Origin: Saturnia japonica
Taxonomy: Eukaryota > Arthropoda > Insecta > Lepidoptera > Saturniidae
Direction of reading: 5' to 3'
Assembly (NCBI GenBank): GCA_033032175.1
Contig: CM065307.1
Span: 5,952,001 to 6,016,000, forward strand
Length of the DNA: 64,000 nt
The notes beneath the pieces were generated by a model. It was not told the DNA's origin. It saw only the letters and a list, made by a program, of their open reading frames with translations, and ran no database searches. Every line of letters starts with the position of its first letter. Positions within the stretch are counted from its first letter, which is position 1. Positions 10,091 to 22,530 of this stretch are shown here, piece after piece. The translations under genes and the position numbers were made by a program.

Positions 10091-12667
10091 ATTATGATCT
10101 ATTAATTTTATATTTATTTTTGATACGTTGTTTCGAAATCAAATATCATTGTTGAAATTCAATAAGTCCAAGGAACCAAGAAAGATAACTCATAAGACTT
10201 ACGGTGGATATAAAGTTAAAAAATAAAAAGGCTCTATAAAATAACATTAGGATACATTCCAAGGCATAGTCTTACAAAAGGGTTCAGAAGGGATCAGCAA
10301 ACATATCCGCTTTATGTGAACTCGAACATCACATTTGATTTAAGAGCCGAAAAATATAAATATAAAACTTATCACAAGCATAATTTCAATAAAATACAGT
10401 GAAATAATAAAACCAAAACATACTAATATCAAAATATTGTACATCAATAAAGGAAAGAGATAGATCGCTGGCAGAACGGAAAAGCTGATCATGTGACCGA
10501 ATTTATAAAACTTTCACCACTGTTGCACTATAAAATACAAAATCAAATGATACCATCCATACTCATGAAATCAATTTAAAGCTTTTATTATTTTAAAGTA
10601 ATAAATTTGATAAAACTAGAAATAAAAATGTATTACCGTACCAAATGACCAAGTACATCGTTCTTGAAACAGTTTGCTCCTAATTTCAGGTAAGCCATAA
10701 AATAGATGTCCAGAATGGTAATGGGTCTAAATCAACGTCCAAAATGCAAGTGTGGTTCAATAAGTTGGCCAAGAGTCCGAAGTAAGAATTTTATTGTAGA
10801 CATCGTAAGCGCAGATTACACTGTCATCTGTATGCATGAGGAATCGAGTCGAGTAACTCGACTAACTGTTACGTGATCCTAGTCAACTTGAAGATACTTA
10901 AAACAAACCTTGCATTTTACTCTACTTACAATTTCTATATTTTGTAAAAAAATCAACACATAGCCTAATTTAATATTTCTTTTAATTTCACCTATTATGT
11001 CACCATGTTAAATCTTTGTAAACGCATTGTAATTATAAATGAGGCAGATACATGTAAGTAGATAAGTGAAAATATTTAGGAAGATGGCAAAAACATTTTG
11101 TTGTTTGTAAATGACATGACATGATACGACGCTATTGGACCTCAGTCCCTTCGTTATTTTTTATATCACTGTTGAGGAGCCATGCATGCATACGTACTGC
11201 ATATCGTAAGTGATAAAATTGGAATTAAACACTTTACCGATTACGTGAAAATACCTATACAATTAGGTTCAGTTTGCATCTATTATAAAAACTTTTTTAT
11301 CGAAAGTGTAACTAACTGATTTAGAAGCAGATGTTCGAGTTCATACATTTTTTTTTGAATAGTTTATATATAAAAAAAACAAATACAATAATTATTTACT
11401 AACTCGAGATTAACTGATAAAATCGAAACAAAGAAGAAAACGTAGTGAAAATACGAATATATTATAAGGCAGTGTGTAATCATACACAGGCAAGAAAACG
11501 AGCTACGTTACGCGCATAAAGGAAGACTTTTCTTAAACGAATAATTCACATTTACACAATTTAATTTCGTACAATTTCCAAAACAAGTAAAATATTACCT
11601 TAATAAAAATGAAAGGTTGAGTCGAAATTATTTCTGGATTGCAATGAAATATACATACATTACTTAAAAAGGTCAGAAATACGAATACAAGGATGTCTGA
11701 TCAAACATAAAACATGTTTCTTGGCATATGGGCATGTGGAATCACAAGACTCTAGCTGGTAATGAGACCATGTAATGAAGTGGCACGTTAGGCCCGGGTC
11801 GCTCCAGCGCTCCAATTTCTCACTAACTGGACCCTTATTACAACGACCTCGGGGCTTTTACTATCTGTTTTGCTTAGCGTACTTAACATACCTAAAATAA
11901 CTATCAAACAGATTGAGTCAAAACAAAAATTACTTAACTAAGCTAGTGTTTGCCATTAAACGATATACAAAATATTTCATTTTACAAGGTAACAAACGGA
12001 TAAAATTAGATTTTTGTTTCATTGTAAAGCGATTTAAAAGTATGCATGTTAGTAAGTTTGATTATAGTAAAGACGAGAAAAACAATTTTCTTAAGATATT
12101 AAAATATAAAGTTCATTTTCAGAAAATAAACGAAAGGAGAACAAGCAAGTCAATCTAATTATGCTGCTTGACGTTGCCAGAAAGATAGCGAAATAGCTTC
12201 CTTAATTTTTCTTAAATTTTTATCACAGTTTGAAAATTCATATTAAACAGTAGCTTTAAATAATAGATATGTAATAACAATTAAATAAGCTATGTTTGTT
12301 CATTCGGATTTCTGAAAGCCATGAGCCATTTCAGTCAAAGTCAACTAATTGATATTTGGAACCGGTTTGAAAAGAAAAAATATTCAGAATTATCATACAT
12401 TAAGAAACATTATAGGAAGTTTTATAAATGTAATAAAGTATTATTGTATAGCAGCTTTTTAGATAAATATTTAGTACAATTAGAAATTTTAGAACCCTTA
12501 CATTCATTGCACATCCGTCTGTAAAAGCGTGAATATGTGTAGACAAGTCGAAAATGCATACTTTTCAGGGCGATAATTTTCAAGTTTACCTTTATATACT
12601 AGCAAGTCCTGTTATAAAAAAAGTGCGGTGTACAAGAAATAAGTAAGCCTATCGACTTACTCTTTTA
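10091..12667. other. AT-rich sequence, no gene supported
   Basis: Only lysine-rich chance ORFs are present (11913-12158, 12321-12524). AGTCGAGT-A-ACTCGACT at 10847-10863 is a perfect hairpin. A small GC-richer patch lies at 11760-11870. Confidence 0.45.
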
Positions 12668-13198
12668 TCTATACTATTAATAAAATTGAAGGGTTTGTTT
12701 TGTAACGTCAAAATAACAGCTTTTCAATAAATGCATATGAAATTAAATACGATACCTATAACAAATAAACATTTATTTTTATTTTTGTCTGTCTGTCTGC
12801 TTGTTTGTTCTGGGAAATCACCGAAACGGTGGACCGATTTTTACGGGACTTTCACTGGCACATAGCTGATGTTATAAGAAAAAACTTGACTTGGGCTTCT
12901 TCTATTTTAGTAGAAAAAATAGGGTTCCGCGCAAATAAAAAAAAACTGGTCATAGTGATTCTATTCAGGCGCTCAAATGACTTAAGGTGAATAAATCATA
13001 CGATATATTTCAAATTAATGTACTACATAATTATAGATATTAGAAAAACGTACAAAAAAGTCAGTGAGAGCATATATCTATCTTCGAAGGATCACCCAAA
13101 ATAAGCATATAACCGGGAGCGGGAGTAGCACCATTCGCGCGTATGCCCCATCGATGGCATTTTCTAGTCCACGCGAACGAAGTCTCGGGCACAGCTAG
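12668..13198 (+). mobile_element. non-autonomous Helitron, most complete copy of family A
   Basis: It starts TCTATACTATTAATAAAATT after A and ends TCGGGCACAGCTAG before T. The 531-bp interior is colinear with copy A at 1328-1846 and has no coding frame. Both ends and flanking bases fit Helitron insertion. Confidence 0.85.
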
Positions 13199-14119
13199 TT
13201 TACCATATAAATTATGCAACCTAGATGCCAATTTTAGATAATTTTGAAACTTTATTTAACTCGATTTGTCTAATATACATTTTTTAATGTTTTCACTTGG
13301 CTTTTATTGTATCAAACAATGTCATGTACCTAAATGCATGCACACATGTATAACATACTTAATGTAACGGTTTATATAAAATACCGTAGTTTTAAGAGTC
13401 GTTATTTTTTGTAGAGCTTTTACAAAATGTATATATATATACATCTACTTAAATGTTGGCGAGTTAAATTTTATCGATATGGTTAAAACAAAACAAAAAT
13501 TGTATTAGAAGATTTTTATCTTAGTTACTAATAATGTTTAATTACTACTCCGATGTTGATATAAAAATATCTACTTGTTCGAATTGTATTTTTTTTTTTA
13601 TTTATGTAATGTTTTATCTAAATGTACTTTTGCTACATATCTAGAAATAATCACGAAACCTATATACATGTGTCTAGTTGAAATCGGCTAGATAAAAGTA
13701 ATACATTCACTTTAGGAATGGCAACTAGAAACAATAAAAAATAATTTCAAGAAATAAAAAATCTACAAGCATTTACTTAACAACCGCGAACGGTTCGACA
13801 ACCTCTAACGGTGTTTTGATCCGAATTCATTAGTTTCTCTAGCGTTAAGAATTGCGATTTGCACTAAATTGGAAATATTTTCAAATTTTAACCAATATAA
13901 CAACTCACGCGGCAATCTTTGTGGATATATAAAAACGTAATAGTTAAAATAGATGAAATGTAATCGACTAAATGACCATTACTTAAAAAAAAAAAAAATA
14001 GAAATCTACGGCACACAGAAAATGCTAATATAACTGAGGGTACAGTAACAGTACACAGGTAACAATAGTTATTTACATCCAGTAATTTTATTTTTACTTA
14101 TATTCTTGACAGTTCATAT
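13199..14119. other. AT-rich sequence, no gene seen
   Basis: Several A/T runs and a TATATATA patch near 13430. No motif is recognised. Confidence 0.45.
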
Positions 14120-14813
14120 ACCGTATCAATTAAGGAGTGGCATGTATTTACCTTGTACAATATTCAACAACATCTGTTCGGATTCTACGATTTTTTATGC
14201 AATATCAACGATTCTTATACCCTTTCAATTATGGTATGATGGTATGTTTCCCGTCTACAAAATTTGATCAAAATCGGTTGAGAATTGATGAAAACTAAAT
14301 TTTTTGAATTTTTTTCTACAAGTAATATGGACATTTCTTATATCCCAACAATATATTTACTTATACTTTCCGTATACAAGATTTAATCAAAATGGGATAA
14401 CCAAATCTTTTTTCACGATTCCTAAAAGGTTTTTTTGAAAAATCTCATAGCATATCATTCATGGAATGATACTTCCCATGTACAAAATTTTATCAAAATC
14501 GGTTAAGAAATAAAGAAAATAGATTTTTTTTGCAAATTATACGATTTGTAAAAGTAATACTGTTATTACGTTAAAGTATTTGTTATTTATTTCTTTCATC
14601 AATTGACCGATGACATATGCATCTCGTGTACAAAATTTCATAAGAATCCGTCAAGCCGTTTTTGAGTTAAATCTGCACATACAAACAGACAGACAGACAA
14701 AATATTTTTTTAATGGCTTATTCGTGATCAGTATCGTTCATATAGTATGTATATTGGGAAATTTTGGAAAAATATTAACTGTACAGACAGAACAACAGAT
14801 TTATTAATATAGA
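14120..14813 (-). mobile_element. partial Helitron with degenerate internal repeats
   Basis: The right side ends AATATAGA before T at 14813, the complement of a TCTATATT 5' end. Inside, a TACAAAATTTNATCAAAATCGG-like motif recurs at 14155, 14255, 14375, 14481 and 14629, that is, every 100-150 bp. A GACAGACAGACA tract lies at 14688. No CTAG 3' end is seen on the left, so it is truncated or decayed. Confidence 0.55.
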
Positions 14814-15640
14814 TAGGAACTATATTATAAAAGACAAAATATTTTTTATTAATATTATATCATTAATTGTTCATCGGAATATGTTATATAAGGTCAGTAT
14901 TGTCTACGATGGGCATTATAACTACTAAAAATAAAGTTCCGTGAGGAAATAACGTTTTTTTATTTTTATAAACGATTCTTTTACCAAAAATTAATGTTTT
15001 CCATGTGTATAAAATAAATAAAAATCATAATTTAGTATTTTACATAGTTTTTGTAATGTTAGTTTATTGAAAATAAAAAGACGCGAATAATAAGTAATCG
15101 AACAAATAACATTAATTCAAAAGGCGTAAGGAGGACAACAATATTACAGAGATAGCATTTATACTTTTAATAAAACTGTAGAGTCGAAATCTATACATTA
15201 TGCATTACGAAATAATTGTTAGGTTTATCCCATATTAAAAGTATCACAAATTTGGCTTGTTTTTTCTATTTTGCTCTAAAGTTCTACGATATATGTCGTT
15301 GTTTACAGTTTTTTTTAAAATGAAAACGGGCTTACTATTTATTCTCTAGATATTAATGGTTAATAAATATCCATATGTATATCATATTTTATAAAACTTA
15401 GTTTTTCCTAAAGAATTGCAAAACCTTACATTTTTAATTTGAATAAGGTACTCACAGCTCGTATGTTTTCTGCATAATATCAGTTAATATCTAAAATGAT
15501 TTAATCTGACTATTCTTAAAAGGCCAATGATTAATTGTGTTATGATTAGGATTAAAATTGCCTGACAGAAATTGAACGCTCTGCTGAACGAGATACAAGG
15601 AAAAGTTTACAAGTCCAGAAACCTGTAGAGAACGACTATT
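14814..15640. other. AT-rich sequence, no gene seen
   Basis: Nothing is recognised on either strand. Confidence 0.45.
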
Positions 15641-15901
15641 AGGTTAAATTCACACCATAGACGTATGGAAGAATATCGATCGATCGAAAGTACTGAAGAG
15701 TGTGAGGCAGGGCTGACTGTTAACCATGAGTATCAACGCTTCATCTCAGGGATCCAAGACATTCCCACAAATTCGCAAAGCACGAAACACGGTTAAATCG
15801 CCGATGTTGAATTTCAGTACACCTATACTTATAGGTATGTTTTTTTATCGCTGTTTTTTATACACGACCTACCACGCAGACGAAGTCGCAGGCACAGCTA
15901 G
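15641..15901 (+). mobile_element. Helitron 3'-end fragment
   Basis: The right end reads CGCAGACGAAGTCGCAGGCACAGCTAG before T, the hairpin-plus-CTAG end of lepidopteran Helitrons (CTAG 15898-15901). The left boundary is uncertain and only the last ~50 bp are diagnostic. Confidence 0.55.
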
Positions 15902-16109
15902 TGTTATTATCTAGGATATCTAGTTATTTAAAAAGCTTGTATACTACTTATTTGCTCTATAATGGCCAGCACATGATTTACATATTGAATTTAAAAAAAA
16001 TGTTTTGACCAGTCAAGAATTTTATTATTTCTTAGACACTGTGAAGTTAAAACTAACTGTAAATACGACTATGTTGACATTAATGACAAAACGTGTAGGA
16101 CACTGTTCG

Positions 16110-16275
16110 GGCTTCGCTTTGCGGAATCAGTAAGATGGTCGAGGTGAATGTACGCACGAAGTGTGCCACGCGTCGGAGAATTACTTCTTAGTGGATACCG
16201 TTAGCGGAACGCGGTCAAGTCGCCCGCGCCAGCGGTACTGGTGGTCATGCCCGACACTGCGCCACCTCATCAGCT
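16110..16275. promoter_or_regulatory. GC-rich island, possible regulatory element
   Basis: A non-repetitive, CpG-containing stretch between AT-rich flanks. No start codon context, splice pair or domain is seen. A regulatory role is inferred only from base composition. Confidence 0.2.
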
Positions 16276-16499
16276 TTCTTTTGCAATACTCACATGATTG
16301 TCAAGGTGACACACTTATACCAAAACAACGCTAATAAAAACGCATACGCATTTATTTCTAAATAAATAAATAGTTCTTTATAGTTTTATGGTCAGCAATT
16401 AAGTTGCCTTTACGTACTCTTAGTAATTTAAAATTATACTGATATCGTCTTAATTGAAATTATGAATATAGTAAGTTTGTTTAAAATATGTCCATTTCA

Positions 16500-16625
16500 T
16501 AACATATAAAAGGGCTGAAAGGATTCTAATGAAATTTGGGTTAGAAGTCAATTATGACGTGAAAAAGGACATAGAATACTATTTTATCGTTTAATCGCGC
16601 AGTGAAGCAGGCGAGCAATAGCTAC
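16500..16625 (+). repeat. decayed Helitron 3' fragment
   Basis: The stretch contains AAAGGATTCTAATGAAATTTG and GGACATAGAATACTATTTTATC, blocks I associate with lepidopteran Helitron interiors, and ends CAATAGCTACT in place of CACAGCTAGT. Confidence 0.4.
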
Positions 16626-17379
16626 TACTAAAATATAAAAACTGTGACATTTAAAACGATTGACTTTGGATTTAATGTATCTTATTTTCGTTGTCAAGTA
16701 GAACAACTCTTCCTCAACATTCAAGTATTTGAAAAGTTAATTGTGCTCAAATAATGGAGTTCGGTGGACTGATAATATTTATTATTGAGACATCATAAAA
16801 CTGACAGGTAGTTTATATGACACACTTTTCAGTGAGTAATAAGATTTACATCTAATCGAGTTGAAACGAAGTAAAATACTATGTTGATAGTTAACTGTCC
16901 CAATATCCTTAGATATCTATACATCAACAAATACACGTGTACCTGTAGGGCAAGGGAGGAGGAAGAGAACTGCGACGACGGTGGTGTGGTAGTTGTCTTA
17001 TTGCTCGTCTGAAGCGTGGTAATCGGAGCGTTTCTAATACCCACGCTTTGACTCGGTTTCACCGCACGCTTCTTGCCTCCGTTCTTATTTATTCGTTTTG
17101 CGAAATCGTTTGAAACATGATATCGTTCACTCGATTGCCGAGCTGCTCTATAGGTTCACACGAAACTTCACACGAACTTCTTGCTGTGAGTTCAGTTAGC
17201 TATTGAATTCTCGCGATTACAGTTAGAGGTCCAAAGACCCATATCACTTTACAATAAGAAATGTACATATTTACATGTCTCTTGGATATCAAACTTTAGG
17301 AAAATACTCAACAGTTGAATTGAATGGAACATCTGCATTATGCTAATGAGAGTTTAAAAGCGGACAAATGAATATTTTT

Positions 17380-17535
17380 CACAATAATTGCAGTGGTTGC
17401 AGCAGGTAAGGCGCGAAGTACAGAGGTGCCGCTGCGAGCCGAATAATTTGCATCACAAATGCGGGGTGCCTGCGGCAGCCGGGCAAGCCCTACAGCGTGG
17501 CGCGGCGCGGCGGGACGCGACTACCCCTATTTCAG
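17380..17535. promoter_or_regulatory. GC-rich island with a splice-donor-like site
   Basis: CpG-rich stretch. TTGCAG at 17388-17393, 12 bases, then GCAG|GTAAGG (donor at 17406) could bound a 12-nt exon. The ORF through it has no ATG in good context. It may equally be a regulatory element. Confidence 0.2.
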
Positions 17536-18540
17536 ACAATGCCACAATCAACATCACATCGGTGCTTTTTGCTCGACATATGATTGGTGATTGTACAACA
17601 CCGCGATATATTAAAAATACTTCATTCAAGAGTCTTAAACTTCTGACTTCGATTACCAAAAATGGTACCTAATCATAAGAAATGACACTACATTTTTGTT
17701 TAAAACTAAATGTTATGTAGTTTAAATAAAACTAACAGGTGTAAGCTATATCTATACTATAAACATGTATAAGAGTCGAAGTATGGTTTTAAGTATCAAG
17801 AGTGTGTGTATTTTATAAAATAAGCTAAAGTTATTGTACTCAATTCACAAATGTAAAGGTCTTAAGCTGGTAAAAGCGTGAAACTTGAAAAGCGATGAAT
17901 TAATAACGAAGTTCTTCCGCGACGCGTGATGACGGCCGACACGAGTACCGCATTAGACTCCAACACTTGAAATTTGCAAAAATCTGATGCTAATTATTGT
18001 TACGATACTTTTCTGTACAAAGAAATTTATCAAAAATTATAAGCAAAATAAACTCAACAACATCAACTTATCACTTAAGCACAACAATATTTTCATAAAG
18101 AATATCGTTCTTCAGATGAGAATATGATTAATTTGCATTAATTAAGTATTTAAATTGAGAACAGAAAAAATAACTTTAACAATATTGAACAATTAATGAT
18201 AATTTTATTATTACGCTGCTGCTGACTATTCAATACTTTAAAGAGAAAGTATCGCCGCTAACGGGATATTTTATGAAATGCCTTGTTGAGAATTAGTACA
18301 ATTTAATGTTGACTAATCCTAAAGACAAAAAAAATGTAGTGCTTTTATGTGGTTATTTTTTAATAATAATATTAATAAATAACAAATATTCGAACGATCA
18401 TATAATTATGTTTATATACAGAAACGTGGAGACGGTAAGAGGTTGACGAATAAATAATTTATAAAATTTATGAATAAGACTCCTAGAGATGTCGTGTTGC
18501 CGGGAATGCCCGGGGTATCGTGGATTGACTTTCGTATACT
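17536..18540. other. AT-rich sequence, no gene seen
   Basis: Nothing is recognised beyond low-complexity A/T runs. Confidence 0.4.
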
Positions 18541-18543
18541 TAC

Positions 18544-18726
18544 CAATGTTTCGTTACTCCCATGAACTCTTTATTATTTGTGTCAGTCGAGTAGTTGTAT
18601 CTGATTAATGGTCCATTGAGCCCTAAACATTTTTCATAGTTACAACACGATAGTCTATCAAGAGTGAGGCAAGTCAACATGTTTATCATTGTTTTCTTCA
18701 AAAACCAAAGCTTACGGAGGTTTCGT
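18544..18726 (-). other. candidate 183-nt internal exon, unknown product
   Basis: On the minus strand, ACTTTTCAG precedes 18726 and the perfect donor CATTG|GTAAGTAT follows 18544. The 61-codon-equivalent stretch between is open in one frame, which extends upstream to 18836 and stops exactly in the donor (TAA at 18540-18542). The translation (…DRLSCCNYEKCLGLNGP…, …KEFMGVTKHW) matches no family I know. The length is a multiple of three. Base composition is not distinctly coding, and such splice pairs arise by chance in 64 kb. Confidence 0.25.
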
Positions 18727-19284
18727 CTGAAAAGTCTTGAATTACATAAACAAAAAATAAGCTTAAAAAAAATTGTTTTAAAGTTTATGAATAACCAGGT
18801 AGAGTCCACGCAAGTAATAGTTTTTTTTCCGTTCACTTAGAAATCAAGAAAACTGCGGTTTACACAGTAGAGCAAAAGGCACGGAGAAAGTGAAAATGAG
18901 GGTTCTATTCAAACAAATGGAACCAATTTATTATAGCCTAAGCACGATATTCTACACTGATTTATGTGCACTATCTCGACTAAATGATGCAATCACACAC
19001 GGATTTGTCGGATCGATGTTACCAGCTTTTTACACCCAAGATACTTTTGTAAACAATTTTAAGTTAGTAAAACACAATGTTTGTCATAATTGTTTCATTT
19101 CTCATATCAATACCTACCTACACTCGTGTAAAATTATAAATCCTTGTGCTTAACAACAAAATAAGTTTTTTTTTCATTCTGTAGGTCCCTCCAATGACGA
19201 GGTAGTAAAAACTAGAAACACAACGTGGCCTAACTAAGAAAGGTAACGTAAGAAGACACGTTCAATATTGAAATAAATCTCTGA

Positions 19285-19440
19285 CGGAATGACTCTGTTC
19301 GAAATTAACCGGCGTGCCATACGAAGCGTTAGGTCGGAGAAACGGGCGGTAAAGCGGCTCTTAATTAAATCAAGTGACACGTCTCGTCGTCGGTTACCTC
19401 AATCACACGACCCCAATAAACCTGTGAGCCAAACGGATAT
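19285..19440. promoter_or_regulatory. GC-richer island, possible enhancer
   Basis: Non-repetitive mixed sequence with TTAATTAAA in a CpG-containing block. There is no ORF worth calling. A regulatory role is inferred from composition only. The stretch 19441-20082 after it shows nothing recognisable. Confidence 0.2.
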
Positions 19441-20082
19441 GCTTTATTTCATCTCATAGCACCTCCAACAGCCACAAGCAACTCCTAAAGAAATTTAAAA
19501 GATATTCACATAAATAAAAAAAATACTGCCCAGATAAATGTAGATTCTACCGTATTTAACAATTGCCTACAACTTTTCCCTAATATCAATAATTACGTTA
19601 AACATGATTCTAATTGCATTTTAAGCTACCTCAGTTATGTATCCGGAGAACTGATGAAGAATTTTCAAAACAACTTCGAAATTATATTATATCAATCCAG
19701 CTAAACTTATAGAAAAGTCTGGAAGGTTAGGGTTAATTGCTTTCTTGCATTGATGACAAAAAGGACTACGAAATATACAATTGAGTCAAAAGGTTAATTT
19801 TAGAGCAGCACGTTTACTAATGTTGTTTTGAGAAAGATACCATTCATGCAGAATAGTGGGGATATATTAGGGTAATGAGATAAAATGAGAGTGAAAAAAA
19901 ATATTATAATAGTGCCATAAATACTTTGCCAACAGTCCCTACGACGAAAGTTGTACAACTGCACTCTATAGTGAAGTAGTGTCGGTAGTAAATAGTCACT
20001 GAAGTCTACATAATATCATTGCTGTGCTCTTGCTTCTTGTGGTAGAGTGGTCAAGGTCGGCAACCCGCTAGTGATATATACG

Positions 20083-20157
20083 GTGTAAACAAACGTCCAC
20101 AGGCTACGGTAGCCGCTTACGATTAGGTAGGACGTTTGTTTGTTTGCCAACTTAGTT
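20083..20157 (-). repeat. fragment of a lepidopteran dispersed repeat, cruciform-like
   Basis: On the minus strand it reads GTAAGCGGCTACCGTAGCCT, which matches GTAAGCGGTTACTGTAGCCT at 41897 apart from two bases. The 12-bp arms AAACAAACGTCC (20087-20098) and GGACGTTTGTTT (20130-20141) enclose a second stem, GGCTAC/GTAGCC. Confidence 0.55.
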
Positions 20158-20479
20158 GTATATAAAAAAGAGATGCCAAATTGTGCCTGTTAGGAATTAT
20201 TTTATAAAGTTTCATAATTAATTTAGTATCAAAAAAGATAGAATTTTATATTTTTTAAATTTGATTTTTTTAATTCTCAACTTGATGGACGTGATAAAAA
20301 AAAATCTATATATTCTTAATTCTCCTTATAAATTCTCAATTCAATACATAAATATGAAACTAGTTAATTAAATAAAAAATTTAGAATGTCCACTAAGTAC
20401 TGCACAAAGTCGTAAACAATTTCGTTGCGAAAGTAAAAATTTAGTAAAAAGTTGGTTGAGTCTTGAGAGCTTGTTCGAC

Positions 20480-20640
20480 ATAATATGTGCTCGACCGTGG
20501 AACAACTTGTATATTGGTTGCAAAGTTAAGGCGCAAGTAACAGTCGTACTCATTATTTCCGTAACGAGCTCACGAAAGCCTGCTGCACCCCGTCTTCTTT
20601 CCCGGAGTCCCCGGTCACGGCAATTTATTAAGCCCACTAA
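20480..20640. promoter_or_regulatory. GC-richer island, possible regulatory element
   Basis: Overlapping chance ORFs occur on both strands; no domain or splice support. Confidence 0.18.
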
Positions 20641-20899
20641 ACTGTATCGTGTTTTACATTGTGATGTTTACGCAACTCTCCAGCGATAATGTCGCCGGCT
20701 ATTGCAATGACAGGAGCACCGGTGCTCGTATTAATTAATAAATTATTAACATGAGCCACCCCTGCTGAAAAATTAAAGAGTTTCATTATTGAACTCGTTG
20801 AGGTTAATTACGTTCCGTGCATACAAATTGCTTATTTGAATTTAGGAAAAGTAAAGAAAACGTTAAACATGTAGATACCTAATGGTATTTTTATAGAAT

Positions 20900-21115
20900 A
20901 CTACTTTTGCTCGCGACTTCTTTCACGGTGTATTCAAAAGGTAACTCGCGCGCCCTCTATAGTGAACTTGTACTAATACAGAACTTTCTTGGGTGTATAT
21001 GGGCATAACAACCCAAAGTATCATAGCAATCGGAGTATTTTGCGATATAACAAAAGGTTACAAATATGTATGTAGTATATATATATATGTCAAATATATG
21101 TATGTCAAGTTCTGA
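20900..21115. repeat. possible decayed Helitron
   Basis: TTTTGCTCGCGACTTCTTTC at 20905 resembles the GC-rich Helitron 3' region. The following 'atcatagcaatcgg' phrase and the TA tract near 21079 fit a worn copy. Boundaries cannot be set. Confidence 0.3.
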
Positions 21116-21119
21116 AAGA

Positions 21120-21430
21120 AGCAGAGGTGTCTAACCATCGACAAGTCATAAATTCGAGAAACCCACGTGTTGATTAATGAGCATATCAGAGATCACTATG
21201 AAACAAACAGCCACCGGTGTGTCGTAACATCTGGCAATGGCTGTTACTTAAATTAGTTAACAATGACACATATCGCTGGCAAACAAACAGAGATGGTTCC
21301 TAAATAGATCGCACTCTATTCTCGACCTCCCACCGTCACACCGGTGTGACTGTGCCGTCTGCTGACTCACGCGCACCTCAAGGTGATGATGCTGCCGGGA
21401 ACGAGCACGGCTACCAGGTGGGAATATTGC
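21120..21430. promoter_or_regulatory. possible enhancer with a palindromic T-box-like site
   Basis: GTCACACCGGTGTGAC at 21335-21350 is a perfect 16-bp palindrome made of two TCACACC half sites, which T-box factors bind. CACCGGTGTG recurs at 21213. The block also holds two AAACAAACAG copies (21201, 21280). There is no ORF. The enhancer role is inferred. Confidence 0.3.
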
Positions 21431-22219
21431 ACAAGCAAATCAAATCTAGATTGTGATTCTAAATATATAGTGACATTTTCATTATCATTACGTTTCATAA
21501 TAGACACCTTAATAAATTGGCACAAGCATTGTTTACTGAATAAAATTTCATAAATACTACTCTACGAGATGATTGCTCATCTTTCATTAATAGGTTTCGG
21601 TGTGGTAGGTACCAACATAGGCAATGTACATACAAGTTTAAAAAGTTTGTTCAATAGTAGAGTGAGACGTGAAAAGCACACGCGCGAGATATAATATACG
21701 TAAAGTATACAAACAAGTTGCGTAATATACAACCGACACAACCAGAACGTTGATCTCGACGAGCTTGAACTTGAACATAGTCGTTTTGTAAATGATGATT
21801 ACATGTCTACTTAAATGTATAAAAAAAAATATTTAAGTATAATCGCAGCATTGGAAACTAATTTTGATCTCCAGCGAATGCAAATTTATAATACGAGCGA
21901 CGTATATCTATGAGTAAATAATTTCTCAACACATCAACGGACCAAACGTTGTTGGCCGGAAATTGTAGGAAATTGCGAGAGAAAATGAATCCGACCGTTT
22001 GAGAGGTCCAGGTGTAAAGATTTACGAAATGTTATTTTTAACCCTATAATTATTACATAATATATGTGTAGAATTTGCAAAAATGACGAAAATAATACCT
22101 TATAATTTTGACAAATAATTCTCAAAACGTGTTATGTACCTGTTTTAATGAAAGATGACGAAAACGGTCTTATTATCAAATGTTTTTATTTAAACAGAAA
22201 AGAATAGTAAAAATAAAGA
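21431..22219. other. AT-rich sequence, no gene seen
   Basis: Nothing is recognised on either strand. Confidence 0.4.
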
Positions 22220-22530
22220 GGTCTCCATCAATCACATGAACAGAGCCAGGCGCTTCCGGACGCGGGCTGGTCGACCGAAACATTTCTTTGAATAATGAAT
22301 GTAGGTAGGTATCGTGCCCCGTAACTGGACGTGATATACGCCGTCGTCGGCCGCATGCATAATTTCACTTATTTTATGTGGTTAATTGTCGAAAATGACC
22401 GCAGGTGAAATATATTACGGCGTTCCGACGCCGACACCACCGACGAAGCTAATGTATTCCCCACAGCTCATGTGCTCCAACCGCCCTCACCTTCACGTCA
22501 CACCAATCTTTGTGTATATGGGCCTACGTA
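22220..22530 (+). promoter_or_regulatory. GC-rich island containing a candidate 61-nt exon
   Basis: TGTATTCCCCACAG ends at 22466 and CCTAC|GTAAGTAAG follows 22527; both splice sites are good. The 61 bases between are open in all three frames. The island upstream (GCCGTCGTCGGCCGCATGCA near 22341) is non-repetitive. It could be an exon of a coding or non-coding RNA, or a regulatory element. Confidence 0.25.

Noticed and set aside
11913..12158. 81-residue ORF, and 67-residue ORF at 12321-12524, same strand
   Set aside because: Lysine- and isoleucine-rich translations are what AT-rich DNA gives by chance; no domain, splice support or composition shift.
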